From positions 3,106,973 to 3,170,972 of the forward strand of contig NZ_PDJD01000001.1 of the NCBI RefSeq assembly GCF_002563925.1: a stretch of 64,000 bases of DNA. Reading direction: 5' to 3'. Shown here piece by piece: positions 25,752 to 34,336 of this stretch. Positions within the stretch are counted from its first letter, which is position 1; every line of letters begins with the position of its first letter. The notes under the pieces are model-generated. The model was not told the origin of the DNA and ran no database searches. It was given only the letters and a program-made list of their open reading frames with translations. Source of the DNA: Serinibacter salmoneus. GTDB taxonomy: Bacteria > Actinomycetota > Actinomycetes > Actinomycetales > Beutenbergiaceae. Position numbers and translations under genes: made by a program.

Positions 25752-25943
25752 CTACTCCCGCGGCCCCCGCACGCGCTGCATGATCGCGGTGGTCGCGATC
25801 GAGGCACCGATCCCGAGGGCGATCGCGATCAGCCATCGCACCCACATGCTCACCTCGGTGGTGGAGTCGATGAGGAGGTTCGCGCCGAGCACGACCACGA
25901 GCGTGACCGCCATCGCGGTGCGTGAGACCACCTTGTCCTGCAT
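25752..25943 (-). CDS. Small two-helix membrane protein
   Basis: A 63-residue protein: MQDKVVSRTAMAVTLVVVLG, a first helix ending LLIDSTTEVSM, then WVRWLIAIALGIGASIATT and a basic tail MQRVRGPRE. Two membrane helices with a short outward loop are clear. The family is not recognised. Codon usage matches its neighbours, and a typical ribosome site is not evident. Confidence 0.6.
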   Translation of the reverse strand: MQDKVVSRTAMAVTLVVVLGANLLIDSTTEVSMWVRWLIAIALGIGASIATTAIMQRVRGPRE

Positions 25944-26002
25944 GGGTTCACGGTAGACCAGAGCGCACGACGAACCCGCGGGTGAGCCCTGTCCCCGGCG
26001 CC

Positions 26003-26533
26003 TCAGGCCCACGCCGGATCGCGTCCGGTCTGCCCCAACACCCGGTCGAACGGCGGCGCATCCGCCGGCACCGGCACGGCGGGACCGAACGGCGCGTCGC
26101 CGAAGAACGCGAAGAACCCCGGGAGCCGGTCGAGCGCCTCGGGTGCCACGGCGAAGGACTGACCGGTGGCCCGCGCGAGGTCCCAGCCGTGCACCGTCGT
26201 CTCCTCCAGGGCGACGAGCGCATTGTCCGCGGCGGGCATCTCGATGCCACCCGCCTCCACGCGCCCCTCCCACGCCGCAGGCTCGCGCCACGCGGACGCC
26301 ATCGCGGCCAGCTGCGCCGGGATCTCCTCGCGCCAGTGCGCCGCGAGATCGGCGGGCGGGTGCCCCGGCTCCTTGCGAGCGTTGGCGGTGAACACCGCGG
26401 CGAACTGGTGGATGTGCGTCAGCAGGTCGGCCACGCTCCACTCCTGGCACGGCGTGGGCGCGCCGAGATCCTCCTCGCGCACCTGGCGCACTACGCGGGC
26501 GAGCTCGTCGGTCACGGGCGTCAGGTCGAACAT
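26003..26533 (-). CDS. TIGR03086/maleylpyruvate isomerase-type metal-binding protein
   Basis: A 176-residue DinB-like four-helix protein. DLGAPTPCQEWSVADLLTHI supplies one His, HIHQFAAVF another, and ETTVHGWDLARATGQSF the third. The pattern is that of actinobacterial TIGR03086 proteins, relatives of mycothiol-dependent isomerases and transferases. ATG 26533 has GGAGGAG about 8 bases upstream. It is divergent from the aminopeptidase. The substrate is unknown. Confidence 0.88.
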   Translation of the reverse strand: MFDLTPVTDELARVVRQVREEDLGAPTPCQEWSVADLLTHIHQFAAVFTANARKEPGHPPADLAAHWREEIPAQLAAMASAWREPAAWEGRVEAGGIEMPAADNALVALEETTVHGWDLARATGQSFAVAPEALDRLPGFFAFFGDAPFGPAVPVPADAPPFDRVLGQTGRDPAWA

Positions 26534-26632
26534 CGCTAACTCCTCCGGGTGGACGGCGTGCTGCCGAGCGGGTTGGCAGAGAGGTGGACCGACCGGGCCT
26601 GCGGAAATCATCGGTGTGCCTACGATCGGGAC

Positions 26633-27955
26633 ATGAGCCCCGAGATCCCCTCGCCGCACCCGTCCGCCGAGCCGAACGAGGTGCAGGCGCATGCCGAGGA
26701 CCTCATCGACTTCGTCGCCGCCTCGCCCTCGAGTCTGCACGCGGCCGCCGAGGTCGCCCGCCGGCTGGAGGCGATCGGCTACACCCGCCTGGTCGAGGGC
26801 GAGGCATGGACGCTGGAGCCCGGCGGGCGCTACCTGGTGCTGCGTGACGGCGCGGTGCTGGCCTGGGTGCTGCCGGAGTCGGCGGGGGCGACCACCGGGT
26901 TCCACATCCTCGGCGCCCACAGCGACTCCCCGGGCTTCCGCCTCAAGCCGCAGGGGTCCACCGGCAGCCGGGGCTGGTTGCAGGCGGGCGTGGAGGTGTA
27001 CGGCGGTCCGCTGCTGAACTCCTGGCTCGACCGCGAACTCGTGCTCGCCGGCCGCCTGGTCACGGCCGACGGCGCAGCGCACCTGGTCTCCACGCCGCCC
27101 CTGCTGCGGCTGCCGCAGCTCGCCATCCACCTGGACCGAGCCGTCAACGACGGGCTCGCCCTGGACAAACAGGCACACACCCAGCCGGTGTGGGGTGTGG
27201 GCGCGTCGGACTCGGCGGACCTGATCGCCGAGGTCGCCGCGCATGCGGGCCTGACCCGCGAGGAGGTGCGCGGGTACGACCTCGTGGTCGCGGACTCGGC
27301 CCGAGGCCAGGTCTTCGGGAAGGACGAGGCGTTCCTCGCCGTCGGGCGCCTTGACGACCTCGCCTCGGTGCACGCCGGCCTGACCGCGCTGGAGGGCCTG
27401 CCCACCGATGCTCCCGCCCACCTGACCCACACCCCGATGCTCGCGGTGTTCGACCACGAGGAGGTCGGCTCGGCCACCCGCACCGGCGCCGCCGGGCCGT
27501 TCCTGGCCGACGTCCTGGCCCGGATCACCGGGGCGCTCGGCGCCGGCGGCGAGGAGCACCTGCGGGCGCTGGCGGACTCCTGGTGCGTCTCCAGCGATGT
27601 GGGGCACTCGGTGCACCCGAACTACCCCGGCCGCCACGACCCCGTGGTGCAGCCGCTGCTGGGCTCCGGCCCGATCCTGAAGATCAACGCCAACCAGCGC
27701 TACACCACCGACGCCGCCGGTGAGGCGGCCTGGCGCGGGTGGTCCGAGGCGGCGGGCGTGCGCACCCAGGAGTTCGTCTCGAACAACGCCGTGCCGTGCG
27801 GCTCCACCATCGGGCCGATCACCGCCACCCGGCTGGGGATCCGCACCGTGGACGTCGGCATCCCGATCCTGTCGATGCACTCCGCTCGCGAGCTGGCCGG
27901 GACCAGTGACCTGCACGACCTGACGCGCGTGGCGGCGGCGTTCTGGGAGGCGTGA
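26633..27955 (+). CDS. M18 family aminopeptidase
   Basis: A 440-residue zinc aminopeptidase removing N-terminal (often acidic) residues. Metal-site motifs are visible: ILGAHSDSPGFRLKPQGST, SVGRLDDLASV-type VGRLDDLASVHAGLTAL, VFDHEEVGSATRTGA, DVGHSVHPNYPGRHDP and GIRTVDVGIPILSMHSARE. The length is typical. The start ATG 26633 follows a promoter-like spacer shared with the divergent TIGR03086 gene. Confidence 0.95.
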   Translation: MSPEIPSPHPSAEPNEVQAHAEDLIDFVAASPSSLHAAAEVARRLEAIGYTRLVEGEAWTLEPGGRYLVLRDGAVLAWVLPESAGATTGFHILGAHSDSPGFRLKPQGSTGSRGWLQAGVEVYGGPLLNSWLDRELVLAGRLVTADGAAHLVSTPPLLRLPQLAIHLDRAVNDGLALDKQAHTQPVWGVGASDSADLIAEVAAHAGLTREEVRGYDLVVADSARGQVFGKDEAFLAVGRLDDLASVHAGLTALEGLPTDAPAHLTHTPMLAVFDHEEVGSATRTGAAGPFLADVLARITGALGAGGEEHLRALADSWCVSSDVGHSVHPNYPGRHDPVVQPLLGSGPILKINANQRYTTDAAGEAAWRGWSEAAGVRTQEFVSNNAVPCGSTIGPITATRLGIRTVDVGIPILSMHSARELAGTSDLHDLTRVAAAFWEA

Positions 27956-28097
27956 GGGGGTCATCTCGACCTCGGGCGCGCGGAGAGCCGGCGAGGAGAG
28001 CCGGCGCCGATCGTGCGAGCGGCGGGCTCGCCGTTCGTGGTGTGTCGCTCGTCCGCGAGTATCCCCGGCCGGGGGTCGCCGCGGCTAGGGTGCCGGA

Positions 28098-28583
28098 ATG
28101 GACGCGCCGACTCTGCCCGCCGGAACCTGGCGGGGCACGAACACCTTCCGCCTGATGCCCAGCGACGACCCGGCGACGGCGCCGCTCACCCTGGTCGTCG
28201 CCGACGCGGGCGCCCTGCTGCAGGTCCGCTATGTCTGGGAGCACCCGAGTGATGGACCACAGCACGGCGGCCTGGCCGTCGGTCCCGCTCATGAGGGCGA
28301 TGGCCACGAGGAAGACGGCACGGCCCTGATCGCGCTATGGCGTGACACCTGGCACCAGCCCGAGGCGCGCGTGGTGCGCGGAACCATCGGGGATGGCGCG
28401 ATCGCCCTGGAGTACTCCTACGAGGGGGACTGGACGTGGCGGATCCTCATGGAGCATCCCGCGGCGGACACCGTGGTGCTGCGCATGGTCAACGTGGTGC
28501 CGGCGAGCGTCACCGGGAGCGAGGCCCTCAGTTATGACGCCATGTGCGCCCACCTGCGACCGGAGATTTCTTCGATGGGCTAG
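28098..28583 (+). CDS. Unknown cytosolic protein
   Basis: A 161-residue protein opening MDAPTLPAGTWRGTNTFRLM with alternating hydrophobic strands (LTLVVADAGALLQVRYVW, RVVRGTIGDGAIALEYSYEG, VLRMVNVVPASV), suggesting a beta-barrel such as a lipocalin or DUF1579-like fold. No catalytic residues are recognised. It is plus-strand, 143 bases after the aminopeptidase, separated by a stretch containing the direct repeat GAGAGCCGGCG. Confidence 0.55.
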   Translation: MDAPTLPAGTWRGTNTFRLMPSDDPATAPLTLVVADAGALLQVRYVWEHPSDGPQHGGLAVGPAHEGDGHEEDGTALIALWRDTWHQPEARVVRGTIGDGAIALEYSYEGDWTWRILMEHPAADTVVLRMVNVVPASVTGSEALSYDAMCAHLRPEISSMG

Positions 28584-28644
28584 CGGCGGGGTGGCCGTGC
28601 CTCGGTAGGCTCGGGGGACGCGACGATGTCAGGGGGGTTCGTCG

Positions 28645-28980
28645 ATGACCACGGTTCCGGGGGAGGCCGAACTCGACCACGCCGTGCGGGCGCTGCGGCT
28701 GCTGGCCGACCGCACCAGGCTGGCGATACTCGCGCTGATCGGAGACCAGGAACTCTCGGTCGGCGCCATCGCCGAGGCGGTGGACCGGCCGCCGGCCGCG
28801 GTCTCCCAGCACCTGGCCAAACTGCGCGCGGCGGGTCTGGTGAGCACGCGGCGCGAGGGGACCACGATCTACTACACCCAGCGCGAGCCGCACCTCGCGG
28901 GCCTGGTCGCCGACGCGATCGCTCTGGCGGAACACGCGCTGTACGCGCAGCCGCCGCATCATCGCCGCGCACGCGCCTGA
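28645..28980 (+). CDS. ArsR family transcriptional regulator
   Basis: A 111-residue winged-helix protein: ELDHAVRALRLLADRTRLAI, LALIGDQELSVGAIAEAVDR, recognition helix PAAVSQHLAKLRAAGLVSTR and wing EGTTIYYTQREPHL. The metal-binding cysteine box (ELCVCDL) of metal sensors is replaced by ELSVGAI, so it is probably not a metal sensor of that class. It ends in a His-rich PPHHRRARA tail. It precedes a methyltransferase-like gene by 61 bases. Confidence 0.9.
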   Translation: MTTVPGEAELDHAVRALRLLADRTRLAILALIGDQELSVGAIAEAVDRPPAAVSQHLAKLRAAGLVSTRREGTTIYYTQREPHLAGLVADAIALAEHALYAQPPHHRRARA

Positions 28981-29041
28981 ACCGCCATCGCCGCGCCCCG
29001 CTCGACCGTGCGGGGCGGGCGCACCTGCTACGTTGCCGACC

Positions 29042-29677
29042 ATGCCGAGCCCGGTCACGTGGACCCAGTACCGCGCCACGATCGGTGACCGCACGCCCTT
29101 GTTCGCCGCCCTCGCCGAGGCCTTCGAGATCCACCGGGCGCTCTACCTCGGCAGCTACGTGGACCTCGCGCCGTCGACGGCCATCGAGGACGTCACCTAC
29201 GTGGACCTCGACCGGCGCGCGGCGCGGTTCTTCGCCGACGAGGACCTCGTGCGGGCGGAACTCGTCCGGGGTGGCTCCCCCGCGCCCGCCGCGCCCCCCG
29301 TCCCCGCGCCTCGCGTCCGGTTCCTCGCCGCCGACTTCACCCAGGGTGTGGACGCGCCCCAGGCGAGCATGGACCTGCTGATCTCCCTGTTCACCGTGCC
29401 CGCCTGGGAGGCCTGCCGCCGTTACCTGCGCCCCGGCGGGTACCTGCTCGCGAACGCCAGCCACGGGGAGGCGAGCCTCGCCGCCCTCGATCCGGCACTC
29501 ACCCTCGTCGCCGCCGTCGAGCACCGCGACGGGCGCTACCGCCTGGTGCGCGAGGGGCTCGAGCGCTACCTGGTGCCCAAGCGCCCCGAGCACGCCAACG
29601 CGGAGCACATCCGCGCCACCGGCCGCGGCATTGCCTACACCCGGCCCGCGTTCGGCTACCTCTTCCGGTCCGACTGA
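29042..29677 (+). CDS. Class I SAM methyltransferase-like protein
   Basis: A 211-residue protein with a degenerate Rossmann arrangement: YLGSYVDLAPSTAIEDVTYV (motif I region without a clear GxGxG), YVDLDRRAARFFAD (motif II Asp), FLAADFTQGVDAPQASMDLL and RRYLRPGGYLLANASHGEAS. These resemble methyltransferase fold segments. The poor motif I makes the activity uncertain. ATG 29042 is preferred over a TTG at 29033. It may be under the ArsR gene upstream. Confidence 0.6.
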   Translation: MPSPVTWTQYRATIGDRTPLFAALAEAFEIHRALYLGSYVDLAPSTAIEDVTYVDLDRRAARFFADEDLVRAELVRGGSPAPAAPPVPAPRVRFLAADFTQGVDAPQASMDLLISLFTVPAWEACRRYLRPGGYLLANASHGEASLAALDPALTLVAAVEHRDGRYRLVREGLERYLVPKRPEHANAEHIRATGRGIAYTRPAFGYLFRSD

Positions 29678-30021
29678 GGCGCACCGCGCGTCGGCGCCTC
29701 GCGACGGGCGGGCAGCCCCTCGCTGGGGGCGGTGCGATGGAGGGCTTTGGCATCGCTACCACGCATCGTCGCAGGTCAAGTGTGTACACCCGGCGGTGGG
29801 GCTTGACCTCGAACCCCGATGTCCCGCCCGTGGCGAGGGGTGCACCGCCCACAGCGAGGCCGGCGGTGCGGGTCGAGTCCGCCGGCGTCACCCGAGTCCC
29901 CCGGCCGAGTCCCCCGTGCCGAGATCCCCGTGCCGCCGTTCCGAACGTCCGGGCGCCCTGAACCTGCCGCCACCGCCGCCCCGGCGTAGGCTCGAGTCAA
30001 GACCCCGGAGCGAGGAAGCCC
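29678..30021. other. Intergenic region with dispersed repeat copy B
   Basis: No gene is supported in these 344 bases. They contain the divergent repeat copy at 29716-29859 and, towards the end, the ribosome-binding sequence of the next gene (GAGGAAG before ATG 30022). Confidence 0.6.
29716..29859. repeat. Dispersed intergenic repeat, copy B (divergent)
   Basis: The ends CCCCTCGCTGGGGGCGGTG and CACCGCCCACAGCGAGG are recognisable variants of the terminal repeats of copies A and C, and the core GCATCGTCGCAGGTCA (29764-29779) matches GCATCGTCGCAGGTGA in copy C. Inside, AGGTCAAG (29775-29782) and CTTGACCT (29802-29809) can pair as a separate hairpin, a feature the other copies lack. Confidence 0.6.
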
Positions 30022-32376
30022 ATGGACACCCCGATGCGACCCACGCCGCCACCCACCCTCGATGGCAGCCGCCGCGTGCCGCAGACCGACGAGACGCGGC
30101 TGCAGGTCAGCGAGCCACCGCAGAAGGCGGCCGGGGTGCCCGGCGTGCTGCACGCCATGGAGCACGCCCTCGGCGAACTCGGGCCCGTGCGCACCGCCCG
30201 CACCCTGGGGCGGCTGAACCAGAAGCACGGCTTCGACTGCCCCGGCTGCGCGTGGCCGGACCCGGATCACCGCAGCCCCGCGGAGTTCTGCGAGAACGGC
30301 GCCAAGGCGGTGGCGGAGGAGGCGACCCGCGCCGTCGCCGATCCCGCGTTCTTCGCCGCCCACTCCGTGGCGGAGCTGCGCACCTGGGACGACCACAGCC
30401 TCGGCCGGCAGGGCCGCCTCACCCACCCGATGATGCTCGACGACGCAGCCTCCCACTACCGGCCCGTCACCTGGGGGGAGGCCCTGGACGTCATCGCCGA
30501 GGAGCTGCGCGCCCTCGCGGACCCCAACGAGGCGATCTTCTACACCTCCGGGCGCACCTCGAACGAGGCCGCCTTCGCCTACCAACTCCTCGTGCGCGGG
30601 TTCGGCACGAACAACCTGCCCGACTGCTCCAACATGTGCCACGAGTCCTCGGGCTCCGCGCTCACCGAGACCATCGGCATCGGCAAGGGCAGCGTCAGCC
30701 TGGGCGACGTGGCCGGGGCGGACGTCATCGTCGTGGCCGGGCAGAACCCCGGCACCAACCACCCCCGGATGCTCTCCACCCTGGAGAAGGCCGCCAAGCG
30801 CGGCGCGCGGATCATCGCGGTGAACCCCCTACGGGAGGTGGGCCTGGAGGCCTTCGCGAACCCACAGGAGCCCGGATCCCTGATCCGCGGCGGCACGCGC
30901 CTGGCCACCGATCACCTGCAGATCCGCCTCGGTGGCGACCAGGCCCTCTTCCAGGCGTGGGGCAAGGTGCTGGACGAGGCCGAACGTGAGGCCCCGGGCA
31001 CGGTGTTCGACCACGAGTTCCTCGCCTCCTCCACGCGGGGACTGGAGCCCTACCTCGAGCACGTCCGCGCCCTGGAATGGCGCGAGATCGAGGAGGCCAC
31101 CGGACTGCGGGAGCAGCAGATCCGGGAGACCGCCGCGGCGCTCGCGGGCTCCCGCCGCACCGTCTTCTGCTGGGCGATGGGCCTCACGCAGCACCCGCAC
31201 GCCGTCGCCACCCTGCGCGATGCCGTCTCCGTGCTGCTGCTGCAGGGCAACATCGGCCGCCCCGGCGCTGGGGTGTGCCCGGTGCGCGGCCACTCCAATG
31301 TGCAGGGTGACCGCACCATGGGCATCTTCGAGAAGATGCCCGCCGCGTTCCACGACGCGCTGGATGCGGAGTTCGCCTTCTCCTCCCCCCGCGCCCCCGG
31401 CCACGACACCGTCGGGGCGATCGAGGCGATGCGCGACGGCGCCGCCCGCGTCTTCATCGGGCTCGGCGGGAACTTCGTGCGGGCCACACCGGACAGCGAG
31501 GTCACCGAGAAGGCCCTGGAGCGCATGAGCCTCACGGTGCAGATCTCCACCAAGCCGAACCAGTCCCACATGGTCACCGGGCGGCGCGCCCTGATCCTGC
31601 CGGTGCTGGGACGCACCGAGCAAGACGTGCAGGCCGGTGGTCCGCAGCGCGTCAGCGTGGAGGACTCCATGAGCGCCGTCCACGCCTCCCGCGGCCGCCT
31701 GGAGCCGGCGAGTGAGCACCTGCGCAGCGAGGTGTGGGTGGTGACCTCCCTCGCGGAGCGGGTGCTGGAGGGCCGCCCCGGTGCGCCGCGGGTGGACTGG
31801 GCGGCGTGGCGGGAGGACTACGCCCGGATCCGCGCCTCGATCGGGCGGGTGGTCCCCGGGTTCGCCGACTACGAGCAGCGCCTGGACCTGCCCGGCGGGT
31901 TCGTACTGCCCCACCCGCCGCGCGATACGCGATCCTTCGCCACGCCGTCGGGCAAGGCGGAGATCACCGTGAACCCGCTGGTCTACCCGCGGGTGGCGCC
32001 CGGGCACCTGCTGCTGCAGACCATCCGCTCCCACGACCAGTTCAACACCACCATCTACGGGCTGGACGATCGCTACCGCGGCATCCGCCGGGGACGGCGC
32101 GTGGTGTTCGTGCACCCGGACGACCTCGACGCGCTGGGCTTCGCGGACGGCGACACGGTGGACCTCCTCTCCCACTGGCGCGACGGCGTGCCGCGGCGCG
32201 CGAGCGGGTTCCGGGTGGTCGCCTACGACACCGCCCGCGGCTGCGCGGCGGCGTACTTCCCGGAGACGAACGTCCTGGTGCCGCTGGACTCCTACGCCGA
32301 GACCTCCCGCACGCCCACCTCGAAGTCGATCGAGATCAGCCTGGAGGCGCACGTCCACGAGGAGTCCGCCGTCTGA
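30022..32376 (+). CDS. FdhF/YdeP family molybdopterin oxidoreductase
   Basis: A 784-residue bis-MGD enzyme of the formate dehydrogenase-like YdeP group. N-terminal cysteines are Cys73 and Cys76 (FDCPGCAWPDP) and Cys90 (FCENGAKAVA), fewer than the four of a classical [4Fe-4S] site. The active-site region LPDCSNMCHESSGSAL has Cys where formate dehydrogenase H has selenocysteine. Further motifs are DVIVVAGQNPGTNHPRM, QGNIGRPGAGVCPVRGHSN and the C-terminal cap domain. YdeP is linked to acid resistance in E. coli; the reaction here is unknown. No fdhD adjoins it. Confidence 0.88.
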   Translation: MDTPMRPTPPPTLDGSRRVPQTDETRLQVSEPPQKAAGVPGVLHAMEHALGELGPVRTARTLGRLNQKHGFDCPGCAWPDPDHRSPAEFCENGAKAVAEEATRAVADPAFFAAHSVAELRTWDDHSLGRQGRLTHPMMLDDAASHYRPVTWGEALDVIAEELRALADPNEAIFYTSGRTSNEAAFAYQLLVRGFGTNNLPDCSNMCHESSGSALTETIGIGKGSVSLGDVAGADVIVVAGQNPGTNHPRMLSTLEKAAKRGARIIAVNPLREVGLEAFANPQEPGSLIRGGTRLATDHLQIRLGGDQALFQAWGKVLDEAEREAPGTVFDHEFLASSTRGLEPYLEHVRALEWREIEEATGLREQQIRETAAALAGSRRTVFCWAMGLTQHPHAVATLRDAVSVLLLQGNIGRPGAGVCPVRGHSNVQGDRTMGIFEKMPAAFHDALDAEFAFSSPRAPGHDTVGAIEAMRDGAARVFIGLGGNFVRATPDSEVTEKALERMSLTVQISTKPNQSHMVTGRRALILPVLGRTEQDVQAGGPQRVSVEDSMSAVHASRGRLEPASEHLRSEVWVVTSLAERVLEGRPGAPRVDWAAWREDYARIRASIGRVVPGFADYEQRLDLPGGFVLPHPPRDTRSFATPSGKAEITVNPLVYPRVAPGHLLLQTIRSHDQFNTTIYGLDDRYRGIRRGRRVVFVHPDDLDALGFADGDTVDLLSHWRDGVPRRASGFRVVAYDTARGCAAAYFPETNVLVPLDSYAETSRTPTSKSIEISLEAHVHEESAV

Positions 32377-32539
32377 TCAGCGCCGCCTGATCACCGTGGA
32401 CCGTGGCCATCGCGGCGGGGTCCGGGCCCTGGGCGAGGCGCCTGCGGTTGGGCGTCCGCCCCGCTTCCGCCCGGCTGAGCCGCCCGCCCGCCCGCCCCGC
32501 TCGCGCCCGTGGCACCCGATCCGGGTGCACGATGGAGGT

Positions 32540-33784
32540 ATGACGCACCCAGCCTCGCCCCTGTCCGCCGCCGGAACCCTCGCCGTCGTGGGCGGCAGGG
32601 TCGTCACCGGCACCGGCCACACCCTCGAGAACGGCACCGTGATCGTCACCGACGGCGTCATCGCCGCGGTGGGCGGCCCGGACACGCCGGTGCCCGACGG
32701 CGCCGCCACCGTGGACGCGACCGGCACCTGGGTGCTGCCCGGGTTCGTGGAGGCGCACGGTCACCTCGGCGTGCACGAGGACGGCGAGGGGTGGTCCGGG
32801 AACGACACCAACGAGGCCACCGGCCCCGACGGGTCCCACCTGCGGGCCCTGGATGCGATCGACATCGAGGACATCGCCTTCCGGGACGCGCTGCGCGGCG
32901 GCGTGACCACCGTGGTGGTCAAGCCCGGTTCGGCGAACCCGATCGGCGGCCGCACCGTGGCGATCAAGACCTGGGGCGGGCGCACCGTGGACGAGCAGGT
33001 GCTCGCCGCGGACGTCTCGGTGAAGTCCGCGCTCGGGGAGAACCCCAAGCGGGTCTACGGCGACAGGAAGCAGGCACCCGCCACCCGGCTCGGCGTGGCC
33101 GCGAGCCTGCGGCAGGCGTTCACCGCCGCGCAGGACTACCGCGCCGCGCGCGAGCACGCGGCCGCCGAGGGCAAGCCCTTCACCCGGGACCTGGGCAAGG
33201 AGACCCTCGCCGCCGTGCTCGACGGCGAGCTCCTGTGGGACCAGCACTGCCACCGACACGACGACATCGCCACCGCGATCCGCCTGGCCGAGGAGTTCGG
33301 CTACCACCTGGTGGTCAACCACGGCACCGAGGGGCACAAGATCGCCGACGTCCTCGCGGAGAAGGACATCCCGGTGATCTTCGGCCCGATGCTGACCTCC
33401 CGCTCCAAGGTGGAACTGCGCGACCGCGCGATCGGCTCCCTCGCCGTGATCGCCGGGGCGGGGGTGCGGGTCGCGATCACCACCGACCACCCCGTGGTGC
33501 CGATCGAACACCTGCGACTGCAGGCCATCCTCGCCGTGGACGAGGGACTGCCGGCCGAGACGGCGCTCGCGGCCCTGACCGCGAACCCGGCGGCGATGCT
33601 GCGCCTGGAGGAACGGGTCGGCGCGCTCGAGCCGGGTCGTGACGGCGACGTGGTGCTGTGGAGCGGTGACCCGCTGGCGACCGGCTCCCGGGTGCTGCGG
33701 GCCTACATCCAGGGCCGCGAGGTGCTGACCCCCGCGGAGTCCGGCACCCGGGTGGTCGAGCGCGGGGAGCGTTTCGCCCGCTGA
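32540..33784 (+). CDS. Amidohydrolase (imidazolonepropionase/dihydroorotase-like)
   Basis: A 414-residue TIM-barrel hydrolase. Metal-site motifs are VLPGFVEAHGHLGVHEDGEG, the Lys region RRVYGDRKQAPAT-like KRVYGDRKQ, WDQHCHRHDDIATAIR, LVVNHGTEGHKIAD and VAITTDHPVVPIEHLRL. The composite domain TLAVVGGRVVTGTGHTLENG is at the N-terminus. Similar proteins act on cyclic amides, but no substrate is indicated. The start is uncertain (ATG 32540 or GTG 32525), as GGAGGT sits immediately before the ATG. Confidence 0.88.
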   Translation: MTHPASPLSAAGTLAVVGGRVVTGTGHTLENGTVIVTDGVIAAVGGPDTPVPDGAATVDATGTWVLPGFVEAHGHLGVHEDGEGWSGNDTNEATGPDGSHLRALDAIDIEDIAFRDALRGGVTTVVVKPGSANPIGGRTVAIKTWGGRTVDEQVLAADVSVKSALGENPKRVYGDRKQAPATRLGVAASLRQAFTAAQDYRAAREHAAAEGKPFTRDLGKETLAAVLDGELLWDQHCHRHDDIATAIRLAEEFGYHLVVNHGTEGHKIADVLAEKDIPVIFGPMLTSRSKVELRDRAIGSLAVIAGAGVRVAITTDHPVVPIEHLRLQAILAVDEGLPAETALAALTANPAAMLRLEERVGALEPGRDGDVVLWSGDPLATGSRVLRAYIQGREVLTPAESGTRVVERGERFAR

Positions 33785-33802
33785 GCCCTGGATGCGGGCG
33801 CC

Positions 33803-34195
33803 TCAATGCGCCCGCAGCGCCGCCCGGATCAACGGGATCTGCAGCGGCAGCCGCGCCAGCGACGCGACCAGCGCCAGCACGGACGCCTGGTCGCGGCGAG
33901 CGCGCGCCAGCCGCGCCAGGTCGAGGCTCATCTGGGCGTTCGCCGGCCACACCGCCACCAGGAGTGCGGCGCTGGCGCGCCCCGCGAGCCTCCGGGTGCG
34001 CGGGTGCACCAGACCGGCGGCGCAGGCGAGCTCCGCCGCTCCGGAGGCCACGACGAGCTCGCGGGCCCAGGGCCGCAGCGGCGCCGGGATGATCGGTTCG
34101 AACAGGCCCGGCCGCACGAGGTGGATCACGCCGGAGACGGCGAACGGCGCCACGACGGACCAGGGAAGGTGAGAAGCCGGGGCGCCGTGTGTCAT
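33803..34195 (-). CDS. DoxX-like membrane protein
   Basis: A 130-residue protein with helices SVVAPFAVSGVIHLVRPG, LVVASGAAELACAAGLVHP, ASAALLVAVWPANAQM and a terminal RLPLQIPLIRAALRA. SGVIHLVRPGLFEPIIPAPL is typical of DoxX-like proteins of actinobacteria. It converges on the amidohydrolase gene with an 18-base gap. Function unknown, presumably membrane redox or stress related. Confidence 0.75.
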   Translation of the reverse strand: MTHGAPASHLPWSVVAPFAVSGVIHLVRPGLFEPIIPAPLRPWARELVVASGAAELACAAGLVHPRTRRLAGRASAALLVAVWPANAQMSLDLARLARARRDQASVLALVASLARLPLQIPLIRAALRAH

Positions 34196-34336
34196 CGCCC
34201 CATCGTGCCCGACGGCGCACCCCGTGAGGGCAGTACCCGGGACTTTGGTCCCGGTGGGCCCCCGGGCGCACTGCCAGGATGCCGAGGACGGCTCGCGACC
34301 GGCGCGGCGCCGCGTGGGGACTTTTGGGGATCACAC

